From Bromus sterilis (taxonomy: Eukaryota > Streptophyta > Magnoliopsida > Poales > Poaceae): a stretch of 64,000 nucleotides of DNA. A program made the translations under genes and the position numbers. Every line of letters starts with the position of its first letter. The stretch's first letter is position 1. The stretch covers positions 170,952,001 through 171,016,000 of the forward strand of contig OX465598.1 in the NCBI GenBank assembly GCA_950022295.1, written 5' to 3'. Shown in pieces: positions 35,627 through 48,640 of the stretch. The notes under the pieces are model-generated. The model searched no databases and was not told where the DNA came from. It saw only the letters and a program-made list of their open reading frames with translations.

Positions 35627-36313
35627 CTAGTGAGTCCCACTACCGCTCGCTCCAGGGTCTCCAGGGAAGAAGTCAGACCACTTCGGGCCCGTAGGAAAGT
35701 CAAAACCAAGATCACCAGGAGGGGCATCGGGAAGACGCTCGTCGTCACTGACATTGGCCTCGCCAGCTGCGCGAAGATGGGCCTTCAAAGCGTTCTTGGA
35801 CTTAATCAAACTGGAGACCACCGTGTGGTTGGAGTGGAAGTTGAATGAGATGGTCCTCATCATAGCAACTTGGGCCTTGCCCAAAAACCGTGCAATGCGA
35901 CGCATAGGAGCCTGCTCAGAAATATGACGGCGAAGAGCACCTCCAAAAGTGGTGTAAATAGGAACATGCCTAGTCATCCGAACAGCAGGGGCAGTGAAAT
36001 ACATGTGCCCAGGAATGACCCACATGGGGTGGGCCTGAGTAATCTCCAACGTTGTAGGAACCACCGACTCAATGAATGCCATAATAAAAGGAGCATGAGG
36101 ATAGTGACGGAGAACCTGCAAGCTGGCCATCCGTATCTCATGCCAGAGGTAGTAAGCCACATCAAGTCGCTTGGTGGGTGCCGCCTGCATGAGCCACATC
36201 AGAGAAATAGTTGAGCTACTGCAGTGTGTCTTATCCCCATACTTGGGATACATAGTACAGAGCACACACTAACTAATATGGCTGCCTCCAGATAGATATG
36301 TCATTGGGCTTCC
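35627..36313 (-). pseudogene. env-like third ORF of element E, C-terminal part
   Basis: On the minus strand the frame ends with TAG at 35627-35629 and is open up to about 36265, where a stop interrupts it. Related codons continue to 36313, where F is inserted. It resembles the corresponding ORF of A: the stretch around HYPHAPFIM here matches PYAPWIM there, at a similar distance from the C-terminus. The last 40 residues are acidic and Pro/Gly-rich. I take it as the same env-like or plant-transposon-type domain. No transmembrane helix is visible in the part present. The N-terminal half must lie beyond the right end of F, outside the window. Confidence 0.65.
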
Positions 36314-37579
36314 TGTAAGAGAAAAGTTTTGCCCCCATGTGTTTTGGATATTGTTGGACAAGACAGTAGAGGAACTACCAATGTTTTCAAGTGTAAACAA
36401 TTGATTAGGTTCCTGAAGCACAGGATATGTGGAAGATTATCAAGGAAGATGGACAAGATGTCGAAGCTTATTTCTTGGAGTGAAGCTTTATCATGAAGGA
36501 CGACCCTTACAAATGTTATGATTCCGTGAAGCATAACTCACCGAAGGAAATGAAGAAGACGGCGCAAGACTTAGTAGTTTTTGTGTAGTTCTTTTTCTAT
36601 TCTTTGAGTCATAGGAAAAACCGTACTATCAAGAGGGGTTAGCAAGTTGAAGCCGAAGTTATTGTGAAAATTCTCAGCTCGAATCAAAACCCAGTGAGAA
36701 GCCTCAGAGGAGAAATATCATGTGTGCTGAGTTAAGCTTCTGTATCAAAGGCTTCGTACTTTCCTCTTCCGAATCAAAACTCAGACCGTGAGTCAGCTTT
36801 AACAAGTAAAGCTGCGCATTGATGATAAATCCGACCGTTGTGGACACGTGTCAAACTGTCACTTTGGGTCAGATCTATCATTTCGCACCTTGGGATCGCC
36901 ACCTATAAATACGTCGCCCTTGCCGCCACTTGCGGCTGGCTGCTCTGAGATTATTCCCTGAGAGAGACTGCAAAGAGCATCCCAAGAACGCCACCGAATA
37001 AAAACCCAAAGCCAACCACCGAATCAGAAGTCCTATTGAACTGAGTTGATTCACTATGACTTAGGTGGAAGTTTTATAGCCTTGTTATCTTGGAGGAATG
37101 CAATCCTCCTAGACGATTAGAGAGTCGTCTTCAGAGAGCAAAGAGAAATTGCCGTCTCGAAGTTCAAGTTTGTCAAAGGTTTCAGAGATTTCCTCAATAA
37201 TCTACCACGATTCAAAACTGGCCAACTCAAGGAGATTGGTGCAGTGGAGCAACAGACGGAGAGAGGTTAGCTCTTGTGTTCAATCACAAGTCCCTCCAAC
37301 CAGACGTGGCACTTTGCAGAGTGTGAACTGGTCAAAAAAACATTGCTACGTACTGAGTTTGTTTTACTTCCATCACTTACATTTTGTACTACTCCGCTTC
37401 CATGTTATGCTTCGCTGTGACTTGACTCGCTATGTTTAGCTTTGCTGTTAGTTTTGCTTCCTAGTTCTCCGTATCATTGTTCTTCCCTTGCTGTAATTCT
37501 GCTTCACTTCGAAGTTTCTTCCGAAAATTTGAAGTGATCATTCACCCCCTCCCCCTCTGATCACATTCTTGGTCTTTCA
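36314..37579 (+). repeat. 5' LTR of element F
   Basis: 1266 bp, starts TGTAAGAGAAAAG and ends CCCCCTCTGATCACATTC...GTCTTTCA. The start was chosen by its resemblance to the start of the A LTR and because the end is fixed by the primer site. TATA box at 36904-36911. U3 repeats the word GAATCAAAAC several times. Confidence 0.7.
36904..36911 (+). promoter_or_regulatory. TATA box of the F 5' LTR
   Basis: TATAAATA in the context CACCTATAAATACGTCG. Confidence 0.55.
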
Positions 37580-37581
37580 AT

Positions 37582-37593
37582 TGGTATCAGAGC
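37582..37593 (+). other. Primer-binding site of element F
   Basis: TGGTATCAGAGC two bases after the LTR end, complementary to initiator tRNA-Met. Confidence 0.9.
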
Positions 37594-37649
37594 TAGGCAC
37601 TCCCTACGCTCTACGTGTTTTAGATTAAACTCCTGGAGTGTCGCCAAGT

Positions 37650-39554
37650 ATGTCTTTTGCAGCTGTTCGCTCTGGCAAACCTATTCCTGTTTACAATGGG
37701 AAGGACTATCCTTACTGGAAGGACAAGATGAAGAGAAACATCGTTGCTATAAACTCAGCTGCCTCGGAAGTTGTCAAGCATGGAGTTCAGATCAAGGACA
37801 AGAATGCTCTTACCGCTGATGAGACGAAGAATATGGCTCTTGATTCTGAAGTCTGGGTATTCATCACAAATCATTTGACTCTAGGAAAATATCATGAAAT
37901 GAAGAATATACCCTCTGCCAAAGGTGTCTAGGATTATCTTGAGAAGATTGGATAGGTGTCTCTACTCAGAAAGATGCTAGAGTTGACACGCTCTGAAGCA
38001 AATTCTATCGGTTTAAGTGACACGAGGGAGAAAAGGTCACCTCCATCTACAATAGACTCACTGCTCTCTCAAATGATTTGATTTCCCTCGATGCTGAAGA
38101 TATCAATAGTGATATGGTGGTTAGAACTTTGCTTCGCTCTCTTGACGATTCCTTTGATCACATTGTCTTGATGATCAAAGAGAGGACTGATTTCATAAAC
38201 CTAGTCGCTGCTGATATTCTTGAGAGACTCACTACCTTTGAGATGGAATAAGAAGAGAAATGAGATGTGAATGGATCCCGAAGGAGATCACATGCCCTCA
38301 AGGAAAAAGCTTCACGCCACTCTTCTCCTGAAGCCAGTTCTGCTTCCTGCAGTGAATCAGATGATCCTGCACGCATTGGGAAGAATTTGGCTCTTATAAT
38401 GAAGCGTTTCAACCGTTTCCAAAGAAAAATTTCTTCATCACCGAAGAAGAATTACTCCTCAAGACAAGCTATCCAGCTCCTCCTCCCACCGCTCATCCTC
38501 AAGAGGGTCTCCAGCTAAATATAACTGCTGCTATAAGTGCAAGAAACCAGGTCACTACATTCCTGATTGCCCTTTATGGGAAGCTGAAAACAAATCAAAG
38601 CATTCTCTCAGAGATTCCTCAAGCAAGTACCACAAATCCACCAAAAGCTATGAGTCAAAGAGGCATGAATCTGGCTCTCGAAGAGACAAGGAGAAAGATT
38701 CTGATGATGACAAGAAGAAAAAGTACCATAAGAAGCGTGAGAGTTCTTCTTCGAAGACACACTCGTCCCGACGAAGCAATTCTCACTGTGCCAAGGCATA
38801 TCTAGGTAAAGAAATGAACTCCGAAGAAGAAGCCTCTGGGTCCGAAGCAGAATCATGTTCAAGGGCTGGATCTGGCTCCAAATTTGATGGTGTTTCTGGA
38901 TTGGCATTTGCTTCAGCAGGTGCTTCGAGTTCATTCTTCACCAACAACAGCAGTGAATATGAAACTCGTGCATACTGCTTTATGGCCAAGGCAAAGCTAT
39001 CTTCATCCAAAGTTACCTATGATACTTCTGATTGCTCTCCTATGAAAGTGACTAAAGAATAAGCTATTCTAAACTTGCCAAAATTGCTTCCATCCAACAA
39101 GATGAACTAGACTTGCTAAGCAAAACCATTAAGAAATCAGAAGCCCTGTTGATCGATGAGATAGAGAAAGGTCAAACTTTGACTAATGAGCATGCATCTC
39201 TGAAAGAAAATTTTGAGGAACTATCCTCTCGGCATTTTCTTCTTTCAGTAGACTATAAGAAGCTCACCTATGAATTTCTTCAGAGGAAAATGGCTCTCGA
39301 GAAACTGAAAGAGGCTCATGAAGAGTTGGAAAATGTTAACCTCTCTCTCATGGCTCAACAAGGTTCTGAAGCAAAACTTAATTCTAATTCACCATGCTTA
39401 ACGTGCTTGCAACGAAGCAAAATTGATTCTAAAGGCAAAGCACCTATTGTTATTGATGATACTAATGCCTCGGATGAGCAAAACTCTGTTGTTATTGAGG
39501 AACTCCGCAGGTTGAAAGAATTGTTTGAAACAAGTATGTTCAAAAGTGTCCAGG
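37650..39554 (+). pseudogene. gag of element F, first part
   Basis: Starts MSFAAVRSGKPIPVYNGKDY, a typical N-terminus of SIRE-type Gag, and stays open to a TAG at 37929-37931. Gag-like codons then continue in shifting frames with further stops. A zinc knuckle CX2CX4HX4C is readable at 38529-38570 (CYKCKKPGHYIPDC). A Ser/Lys/Glu-rich stretch and a long charged coiled-coil region (39113-39540) follow, as in the long Gag of SIRE elements. G is inserted at 39555, and the gag frame resumes at 47945. Non-functional. Confidence 0.8.
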
Positions 39555-41208
39555 TGATACGTCCCAAACGTATCTATAATTTCTGCTTGCTCCATGCATG
39601 TTTTGTGTGACTTTGCCATGTTTTTCTTGAAATTTTATACACTTTTTATCATATTTGGACTAACCTATTAACTCAGTGCACCCAGTTGCCAGTTCCTGTT
39701 TTTTTGATGTTTTTGTATTTTAGGTTTTTCGGCCATTAAAAGTGCCCAATAAATCCTCGAAAAATTATATAAAATATCAGCGTCAGGGAAGCTTCCGGAA
39801 TAACCAAGATATGGCAGGAGGGCCACCACCGGGGGCCTAGGAGGGTCCCTAGTGCGGCCCCACCCTAGGCCGCGCCAGGAGGCCTCCTGGCTTCATGGTG
39901 GCCCCCCTCGGTGCCCCATTCGCCTATATTTACCCCCCGTGACGGAAACCCCAAATATCGATCTGCTATTCCCATTTTCCTCTCTGTTCTGCCGCCACCG
40001 CCGTTTCAAGATCGGGGCTGCCAGGAGAAGCTGCCCCGACACCCTGCGGGAAGGAGGAATCCCCTCCGAGAGACCATCCATCGCCATGGACGCCTCCCGG
40101 ATGTGCCGTGAGTAGTCCGCCTTGGACCATGGGTCCGTGACCAATAGATATGTGATGTACTCCTCCCCTCTTTGTGCTTCCACTTTCAAGACCTCGTGAG
40201 CTGCCTCACATGATCGAGGCACTTTTGTAGTTTTCTATGTTGCCATGCTGAGTTTGCTGGGATCTAATGGATTATGATATCATGTTCAGATTGTGATGAG
40301 TAATATATTTGGTTCTCTTTTATATTTGTGTTCTTTAGTAAATTCTTGCATGTTCTCCGTTGCCGTATTTTACTTTGGCCAAGTGATTTGTTGCAAATCC
40401 AAGAGGGAGCGTTATGCTTGATTGTGGGTTCAGCCCCTTGATGTCTAGCTTGAGTGACAGAAACATGAGACTAGGGTATGTGTTGTTGCCACCAGGGATA
40501 AAACAACGGTGCTTGTACTTGCGGGTGCAAGGATTGTTTACTTTACGCATAGTTCTTTTAATGCAGTTGTCTGTTTCTTTGAGTTTACACTTTGGGTGGG
40601 ATTCGCAACTTAATACCAGCGAGATGTTCTGGAAAGATATCTCAAGGTGGATGATTTGTAGAAGATGCAGATGGATTTCGGTCTACTTACCTTGGCGTAC
40701 TGCCCATTGCTTTTGAGCCTCTTCCTTTCTTTTGTAGCATAGTTAGCATTGCGGTGCGTTTATAATCCTGTCAATTGCCCAGCTGTGATTTGTTTACCTC
40801 GCTAGCACTTTTATCGTCTTTTGGGAGAGAGACATCACTAGTTAACATCACGGGACCCCGGTCCATATTTAGACCATTGTTTACACCTTCAACTTACTTT
40901 CAGTTCTTACTTTCAATTGCCACTATTATTATCTCTTGCGTTGATCCTTTGTAAACAGCAAGGCCGGAGGAATTGACAACTCCTCTGTACTCGTTGGGAG
41001 CGAAGTTATTTGCTGTGTGTGCAGGTCCAGGCAAAGTTAGCAACCTCGGCGCCACTGTTCACTTTACCACCTTCTTGTATCTCTGCGAGTCCTACGGGAG
41101 ACAAACCCTATCTTCTACATAGGGGAAATTCTGCTGCTACGTTACATCTCACCTTCCACTTGGGGTAACCAACGAGGAGCGAGAGAAGTATCTTCCTTGC
41201 TAGCACCA
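39555..41208 (+). repeat. 5' LTR of element G
   Basis: 1654 bp. TATA-like CCTATATTTACC near 39933, a GC-rich leader with a nine-codon ORF at 40086-40115, then a long U5. Plus and minus ORFs of 60-110 codons in the GC-rich part are not regarded as genes. Confidence 0.9.
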
Positions 41209-41217
41209 AGCATTTTT

Positions 41218-41235
41218 TGGCGCCGTTGCAGGGGA
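41218..41235 (+). other. Primer-binding site of element G (tRNA-Asp type)
   Basis: TGGCGCCGTTGCAGGGGA, nine bases after the LTR end. It matches the H site except for one base (A for C at position 13), and both match the tRNA-Asp primer typical of Athila elements. Confidence 0.85.
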
Positions 41236-41361
41236 CTCCAGTCTACAAGATAGGGGAGTTGCACACTATCTTTTATCTTTGCTTTTTAGTCTTGCTAGTT
41301 TACATTTCAGTTTTTGCTTTTGTGTCCCTTATCAAAAATACCAAAAATACCTTCTGCTACT

Positions 41362-43379
41362 ATGGGTTACAATGAAAACACCAATTTGTGTGACTTCACT
41401 AGTCACAACAACAGTGACTTTATTTGCACTCCTATTGCTCCACCTGCCACTTCAGCACCTTCTTATGAAATTAAACCTGCTTTGCTTAATCTTGTTATGA
41501 AAGATCAATTCTCAGGTGCTGGAGAGGATGCTGGCTTGCACTTAAATAATTTTGTTGAGCTTTGTGATATGAAAAATTACAAGGAAGTAGATGGAGACAT
41601 CGTCAAGTTGAAGCTTTTTCCTTTTTCCTTGAAAGGAAGAGCCAAGGAGTGGCTGCAATCCTTACCTAAGAATAGTACTACCCCCCTGCTAGAATTATCC
41701 AGTTAAGAAGTAAAATTATGAATTTTAGGCAATTGGATAATGAACATGTTTCCCAAGCTTGGGAACGATTGAAATCTCTTGTTAAGAACTGCCCTACACA
41801 TGGTTTGACTACTTGGATGGTTATCCAGAATTTTTATGCAGGCTTAAACTTTACCTCGCGGAATCTGCTAGACTCGGCCGTGGGAGGAACTTTTATGTCA
41901 ACCACACTTGGTGCTGCCACGAAGCTACTTGATGAAATGATGCGAAACTACTCTATAATGGAACACCGAACGATCTCCAACTGGTAAGAAGGTAAATTTG
42001 TCGAGGATATCTCCTCTCTTAATGAAAAGGTTTGCTTAATCATGTCGCTACTTACCAAGCAAGCTCCTATTGATCCTCAGGATGTTCCTTTAAATTCCTT
42101 GGTTGCTCAAGAACAAGTAGATGTGAACTTTATCTCTAGAAACAGTTTCAACAATAATGCTTATAGGAGTAATTTTGGTAGCAACAATCCTAGACCTTTC
42201 CCATCCAACAACTATGGGAACGACAATAGCAACTCCTACAACCAGACTTATATGGAAAGAGACCTACCTAGTTATGAGAAACTTGTAGAAATAGAAAAAT
42301 CCACCAAAAATTATATGCACACACAATTTGAACAAAACAAGGCTTTTTCCAGAAAATTAGATGAACACTCTTCTATCCTTCAAAACATTAGAAAACAACT
42401 TGAGAGCCTGAACAGTGACATCTCCAGTCTCCAAACTAGATTCACTAGCACTGAGACCTATGTCTCAAACATGTCTCACACCCAATCTACCTTGATAAAC
42501 CAGATGTCAGCAAAATCCGAAATTATCCCCAAGGAAGAAGAGAGAGTTGAGAGCCTTCCTACCTACCACACAGTAGCTACTATCCAAGTTGTTGAGGATG
42601 TCCAAACTGTTAGCACCCATCACACCCCTAGTCCCACTGGACCTATCAATGGTGATGCTACCACCTCCACCATAGATGAAGAAACCTCTATGAACATAGA
42701 GGCTTTCAAACAAGTGATCTTAAATGATATCACTACCTCCTTGATAGATAGTAGTGATCTAGACTTTGACAACTGCACCTTACCTGAAGTTATTGGTTTC
42801 CTACACAAAACTTCTAGAGACCCGCACACTAGCACACTTAATCTTGCCTTCACAGAGCATATCACCAATGCTCTAATCAAATTTAGGGAGGAGAAGCTTA
42901 GACTAGAAGCCTCCATACCTAGGAAGCTAGAAGATGGTTGGGATCCTATGATAAAAATCAAATTGAATAACTTCTCTTGTTTTGCTCTTTGTGATGTTGG
43001 AGCTAGTACCTCTGTTATGCCCAAAAGAATGTATGATATGCTTGAATTGAAACCTTTTGATCCTTGTTCTTTTGGTGTTCGTCTTGTCGATTCTTCCGTA
43101 AAGAAACCTTTGGGGAAGATCGATGATGTTCTTATCATTGTCAATGGAAATTATGTTCCCGTTGATTTTACTATTATGGACATTGAGTGTGAGCCTTCTT
43201 GTCCAATTATTTTGGGACGTCCTTTTCTTCGCACCGTGGGTGCTGTTATTGACATGAAAGAGGGGAATATCAAATTCCAATTCCCTCTCAAGAAAGGGAT
43301 GGAACATTTCCCTAGGAAAAATATTAAGTTGCCTTTTGAGTCCGTCACACGGGCTAGTTATTTTCTTGATAAGACTTGA
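41362..43379 (+). pseudogene. gag-protease of element G
   Basis: Gag begins MGYNENTNLCDF. It is readable in three pieces: 41362-41706, then a shifted frame at 41718-41987, then 42042-43379. The break near 41690 has also lost some codons of the capsid. The last and longest piece carries an Asn-rich stretch (42130-42260), a coiled-coil region (about 42270-42520) and an aspartic protease with DVGAS at about residues 318-322 of that piece and an ILGRPFL motif about 70 residues later. These are the two expected signatures of Athila-type proteases, where DLGAS is more usual. The ORF ends at 43377-43379, and no reverse transcriptase follows. Capsid is non-functional; the protease part looks intact. 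Confidence 0.8.
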
Positions 43380-46291
43380 TCTCTTGCTTTAAGCCTAGCT
43401 ATTGGCTTTAAAGAAGCGCTTTCGGGAGGCAGCCCGCAACGTATTTAGGTTTTCCTTTTTGTTTTTCTTCTGTTTTTAGTGGTCTTGATGATTGTTACTA
43501 GTGTAGCAACATCATTGTATCTTTACTTTTCAAGCTTTGTGCCAATTATAGCCTCATATGACAAGGGAAGTGAAAGTTGTGACATGCTGTCCAGAAAACA
43601 GATTCTGTCCTCGTGACGGAAAAAATCGTAGAAAAATGCCAGTTCATCTTTTTGAGCTAATTTTTTACACAGCGTGCTCTATACAATCACGGAACTTTCG
43701 TATGTTCTGAGTTTTTTGATTTGATTTGCAGAAGTATCCCAAAAAAATTCTTTACTACCCGCTGTTCTGTTTTTCACAGATTCTGCCACGTTTTGTCTTT
43801 CCCAACTTTTGCAAACCTTAAGCTTGCCTTTTATTTTTGCAAAAACTTTTTGGAAATCTTGAGAAACAGTAGCTCTTCAAGAATATCTTTATTTGCAGTA
43901 GAGGAACATTATTTTAATAGGGTACTAACCTCTCTAATCAGTTTACAATGAGTTATTTATGAAGGGAGTTTTCATGTGCGCGATGGAGGACGATGAAAGA
44001 AGATTCAGGAGGGTCAAACGCTCAAGCTTGGGGATGCCCATGTGCACCCCCAATAAATATTCAAGGAGACTCAAGCGTCTAAGCTTGGGGATGCCCCCGT
44101 GCATCCCCTTCTTCATCAACAATTACTAGTTCGTCCCTCGTTTCACTATATTTTTATCACTTCATGCGTTATGTGCTATGCTTGGAGCGTCTCGCTCTTT
44201 ACCTTTCTTAGGTTTGTTTCTTGCTTTTTTTGCTGTTCATATCAAGTTAGACCCCAGATTTATTTTGTGTGGGAGAGAAACACGCTCCGCTTGAACTAGA
44301 ACTCCGCATAGAATTTGCATGCTTATTCTCTTAGCTGTGAGTTGTTCTTTTTCTTTTCTTAGATGCTGCCCTGTTTAGTTGTTGTGCTTTAGTTTTCTTC
44401 TAGAGCTTTTGTCTTGTCTTAGGTTGAACTTTCTATAGGTTGCATTTTTTATCTTGTTAGAGAGTTTGCCTGTTGCACTGAGTTTTGTGTCTTGACTAGA
44501 AAGTAGGTAGTTGAAGTTGCTATTCTCTTCGTAGTAGTAACGTGCAATAGTTTTGAGGTATTGACTGGAGTAATTTTTGAACTTTTGGTGTCAAGAGCTC
44601 GAGCCTATTAGTGATAGATGTCGTATTTTGGGCAATCCTCTTTTATTTTCGAAAACCAAAACCCCTGTTGAGAACTCTAGCTACTAGATGGATCACTAAC
44701 CTCTGGAGGGTTCGAATATTAGAGTACAGTCACGTACCATGAGTCGAGGATGCGCAAGGATAACCAAACCCACATACACTCCTCCTCGAGGTACTTGTCT
44801 CTTTGAGAACCTCCTGATTAGATTGAGAGTTACCGATAATAAGTGCATGAGTTCTTCGGACTAATGTGAGTATTCGAAATTTGACACTTCCACCTCCCAT
44901 ATTTTGCTAGCCTCTCCTGTGCCGTGCATTGCCTCCTTCTCACTCCGAGAGTTGGCGTCCACCTTCGCCGGTACATCCAAACCCTTGGCATGATACACTC
45001 TGTCATTATAAAACTCCTTATATCTTTCCTCAAAACAGCCACCATACCTACCTATCAAGGCATTTCCATAGCCTTTCCGAGATACATTGCCATGCAACAT
45101 CCATCTTCTCATGACTTGATCTTCATCTCATACATGCTACTTGCTTGATCGATGAGCCACATGCTAGTTGGGCCTTGCCCTAATCATTGATACATGACGC
45201 GCTAGTATCATTGCATATCCTGCTACCCTGGCAGAGGCATACATTTCCATCATGATAGTTTCATTTTCTTTATGTGAGTACCTTTGTAAAGTGTGAAAGA
45301 TCTCCTATATTCTTGTAAAATATAGAGTGCTACCCCTAAAGTGAGGAAAAGATCCCAAAGAGGACAAAATTAAAAGATCCCAAAGAGGATAAATGAGAGC
45401 AATAGAAAGAGCCATTGAGGCCACCAAAAAATACAAAAAAAAGAAAAAAGTGAAAAATAAAAATAAAAAGAGAGAAGGGGGCACACTACTATTCCTTTTG
45501 AGATATCCACACTAGTACTTCATCCTCTATCCCTTGTACTCCATAGAGATTATCATACATGCATATATCTATGTGGGGACCCTTCACACTATAGAACTTG
45601 GCTTGTATATTCCAATGATGAGCCTCCTCAAAAGAGCTCTAGGTCTTCTTGAGCAAGCAAGTTGGATGCACCCCCAATAGTTCCCTTGGAGAGCTTTTAG
45701 CTCACATGTGCATCCGTTGCATGGCAATCCCTACTCCTCACATCATATCTATCATACGGCCTTCTCGCCTATGATTGTCCTCATTGATGTGAGCCTTTCA
45801 CACCTTTTTTGTCTTCCTCCTCCACCTTCTTTATGTTTCGCATTTTAGGTGTCAACTTTCTTGCTCACGCTCATCCATTGCATGAGTGCTAAAAATATCG
45901 AAAGGAGTGGATCAAATTGACTTGTACCTGACTAGTGGTCTGGGGACGAGTCAAGATAAGAATCCAAAGGAGACTAAGTGTGAAACTTTAGTAGATAGTG
46001 GTTCTCAACAAATATATTTTTTATCTCATATTCCCTATCCCCTTTCTTGCATGCAAACACCATCTGGAGACATTCGAGTCACGGACAGCGAGAGCTCTTG
46101 CACCTTTTGTTCTTTTGTTACTTGTGTCAATACTAATATAGACTCTTGCTTGTTAAGACTTGAATTGAATTGCATGCTTTGATTGCTTTAGTTAAAAATT
46201 CTTTATATGGTTGTGTGGCATGTCACCACAGAAATTATGCTTGTTATCATTTACCTACTCGAGGACGAGCAGGAATTAAGCTTGGGGATGT
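43380..46291 (+). other. Long 3' non-coding region of element G
   Basis: 2.9 kb between protease stop and 3' LTR. Contains two AAGCTTGGGGATGCCC motifs (about 44027 and 44081) resembling the true polypurine tract, an antisense ORF (44861-45112), direct repeats of AAAAGATCCCAAAGAGGA (about 45339-45390), an A-rich tract (about 45423-45475) and the polypurine tract AAGCTTGGGGATG (46278-46290). Element H has the same order of parts, so the region is conserved in the family. Confidence 0.7.
44861..45112 (-). CDS. Antisense ORF in element G (unknown function)
   Basis: 83 codons on the strand opposite to gag. It starts MRRWMLHGN and is rich in Gly, Lys and Glu. Element H carries the same ORF at 54749-55030, with nearly all residues the same for the first 75 codons. 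The G version ends about ten codons earlier because of a one-base difference near its end. No known domain. It may be a conserved accessory ORF or chance openness of a conserved sequence. No promoter is visible beside it. Confidence 0.4.
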   Translation of the reverse strand: MRRWMLHGNVSRKGYGNALIGRYGGCFEERYKEFYNDRVYHAKGLDVPAKVDANSRSEKEAMHGTGEASKIWEVEVSNFEYSH

Positions 46292-47944
46292 TGATACGTC
46301 CCAAACGTATCTATAATTTCTGCTTGCTCCATGCATGTTTTGTGTCACTTTGCCATGTTTTGCTTGAACTTTCATACACATTTTTTATAATATTTGGACT
46401 AACCTATTAACTCAGTGCACCCAGTTGCCAGTTCCTGTTTTCTGCTGTTTCTGTATTTCAGGTTTTCCGGCCATTAAAAGTGCCCAATAAATCCCGGAAA
46501 AATTATATAAAAAATCAGCGTCATGGAAGCTTCTAGAATAACCAAGAATGGCAGGGGGGCCACCACCGGGGGCCCAGGAGGGTCCCCGGCGCGGCCCCAC
46601 CCTAGGATGTGCCAAGAGGCCTCCTGTCTTCCTGGTGGCCCCCCTCGGTGCCCCCTTCGCCTATATTTACCCCCCATGACGGAAACCCCTAATATCGATC
46701 TGCTATTCCTGTTCTCCTCTCTGTTCCGCCGCCACCGCCGTTTCAAGATCGGGGCTGCCAGGAGAAGCTGCCCCGACACCCTGCCGGAAGGAGGAATCCC
46801 CTCTGGGAGACCATCCATCGCCATGGACGCCTCCCGGATGTGCCGTGAGTAGTCCCCCTTGGACCATGGGTCCGTGACCAATAGCTATGTAATGTACTCC
46901 TCCCCTCTTTGTGCTTCCACTTTCGAGACCTCGTGAGTTACCTCACATGATCGAGGCACTTTTGTAGTTTTCTATGTTGCTATGCTGAGTTTGCTGGGAT
47001 CTGATGGATTATGATATTATGTTCAGATTGTGATGAGTAATATATTTGGTTCTCTTTTATATTTGTGTTCTTTAGTAAATTCTTGCATGTTCTCCGTTGC
47101 CGTATTTTACTTTGGCCAAGTGATTTGTTGCAACTCCAAGAGGGAGCGTTATGCTTGATTGTGGGTTCAGCCCTTGATGTCTAGCTTGAGTGACAGAAAC
47201 ATGAGACTAGGGTATGTGTTGTTGCCACCAGGGATAAAACAACGGTGCTTGTACTTGCGGGTGCAATGATTGTTTACATTACGCATAGTTCTTTTAATGC
47301 AGTTGTCTGTTGCTTTGAGTTTACACTTTGGGTGGGATTCACAACTTAATACCAGCGAGATGTTCTGGATAGATATCTCAAGGTGGATGATTTGTAGAAG
47401 ATGCAGATGGATTTCGGTCTACTTACCTTGGCGTACTACCCATTGCTTTTGAGCCTCTTCCTTTCTTTTGTAGCATAGTCAGCATTGCGGTGTATTTATA
47501 ATCCTGTCAATTGCCCAGCTGTGATTTGTTTACCTCGCTAGCACTTTTATCGTCTTTTGGGAGAGAGACATCACTAGTGAACATCACGGGACCCCGGTCC
47601 ATATTCACACCATTGTTTACACCTTCAACTTACTTTCAGTTCTTACTTTCAGTTGCCACTATTATTATCTCTTGCGTTGATCCTTTGTAAACAGCAAGGC
47701 CGGAGGAATTGACAACTCCTCTGTACTCGTTGGGAGCGAAGTTATTTGCTGTGTGTGCAGGTCCAGGAAAAGTTAGCAACCTCGGCGCCACTGTTCACTT
47801 TACCACCTTCTTGTATCTCTGCGAGTCCTATGGGAGACAAACCCTATCCTCTACATAGGGGAAATTCTGCTGCTACGCTACATCTCACCTTCCACTTGGG
47901 GTAACCAACGAGGAGCGAGAGAAGTATATTCCTTGCTAGCATCA
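46292..47944 (+). repeat. 3' LTR of element G
   Basis: 1653 bp, same ends as the 5' LTR, preceded by the polypurine tract. Carries the same leader mini-ORF at 46823-46852. Scattered substitutions relative to the 5' LTR. Confidence 0.9.
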
Positions 47945-48632
47945 CCAGAGATACCAGTACCTATGTGATATCCTAAAGAAGGCTCTCCTTCACAGGAATC
48001 CTAGGAAGGACGGTGTTGGTTTCGAAAGGAAGCTAAACCCTGATGGCACTTACTGGGAACCTGAGCAGTACCCAGAAACTGTATGGGTTCTAGCGAAGGA
48101 AAAGCCTATAGATATTGCTAACCTTTCTGGTTTCAACTGCAAAATTGATAAGGACATTGTTGATGAATCACTTAATTCTAACTACAAACTTATCAAGGAT
48201 CAGGAAGGAAAGGTTTCAGCCGAATACATTGGTACCCCTCCAAGGAATGGTTTCTATAAGAGACAAATCCGGGTGCGCAAGTCACTCATTGAGAAATTGC
48301 CTGCTAACCATTCTATGCAGGGAAAGTCTTCGGTACCACCGGAGCACTTCTATTCTCTCGAAGAGAGAAATGATTCGCTGGTTTCCGAATCAAATGTTCC
48401 TCAAAAGGAATACTATCGTGTTGGTCGTTATGCTTATCGTCACCGTGATAATAATGATAAGATTGTATATGCTCATTCATACCCTAACCCTTCACAGAGG
48501 AATTATGTTTATGGTGTGCTTGATGGTCCCACTTGTCAACTTAATCCTATTCGCTTTAATACCACTGTTTCAACAAGTGCTTCCATACTTTCTCAGTCAC
48601 CTGCTCGTTTGTGGGTGGTTAAGAAGAACTAA
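47945..48632 (+). pseudogene. gag of element F, second part
   Basis: Resumes after G. The best frames are 47990-48115 and 48273-48632, with shifts between. Content is Asn/Tyr/Lys-rich low complexity and fits the C-terminal Gag or linker of SIRE-type elements, followed by the protease. Broken. Confidence 0.55.
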
Positions 48633-48640
48633 TTATTCTG

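Larger units (their letters stand above)
39555..47944 (+). mobile_element. Element G: non-autonomous Athila-like Gypsy element (gag-protease only)
   Basis: 8,390 bp with two LTRs of about 1.65 kb (39555-41208 and 46292-47944). They start TGATACGTCCCAAACG and end TGCTAGCACCA and TGCTAGCATCA. A tRNA-Asp-type primer site follows the first LTR. The flanks are ccagg (39550-39554) and ccaga (47945-47949), a TSD with one mismatch. Inside are broken gag and protease, then about 2.9 kb without RT, RNase H or integrase. It therefore depends on an autonomous Athila-type partner. Inserted in the gag of F. Confidence 0.9.

Noticed and set aside
33209..35640. Head-to-head arrangement of two SIRE-type 3' LTRs (E minus, D plus) as a composite inverted element
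   Set aside because: D has its own perfect ggggg TSD and E sequence continues on both sides, so D is simply a solo LTR inserted in E.
39852..40222. Plus and minus ORFs recurring in the LTRs of G and H (also 46474-46881 and 56293-56684)
   Set aside because: They are shared because the LTRs are homologous. Frames differ between copies, so only the nine-codon leader ORF was kept as a point of interest.
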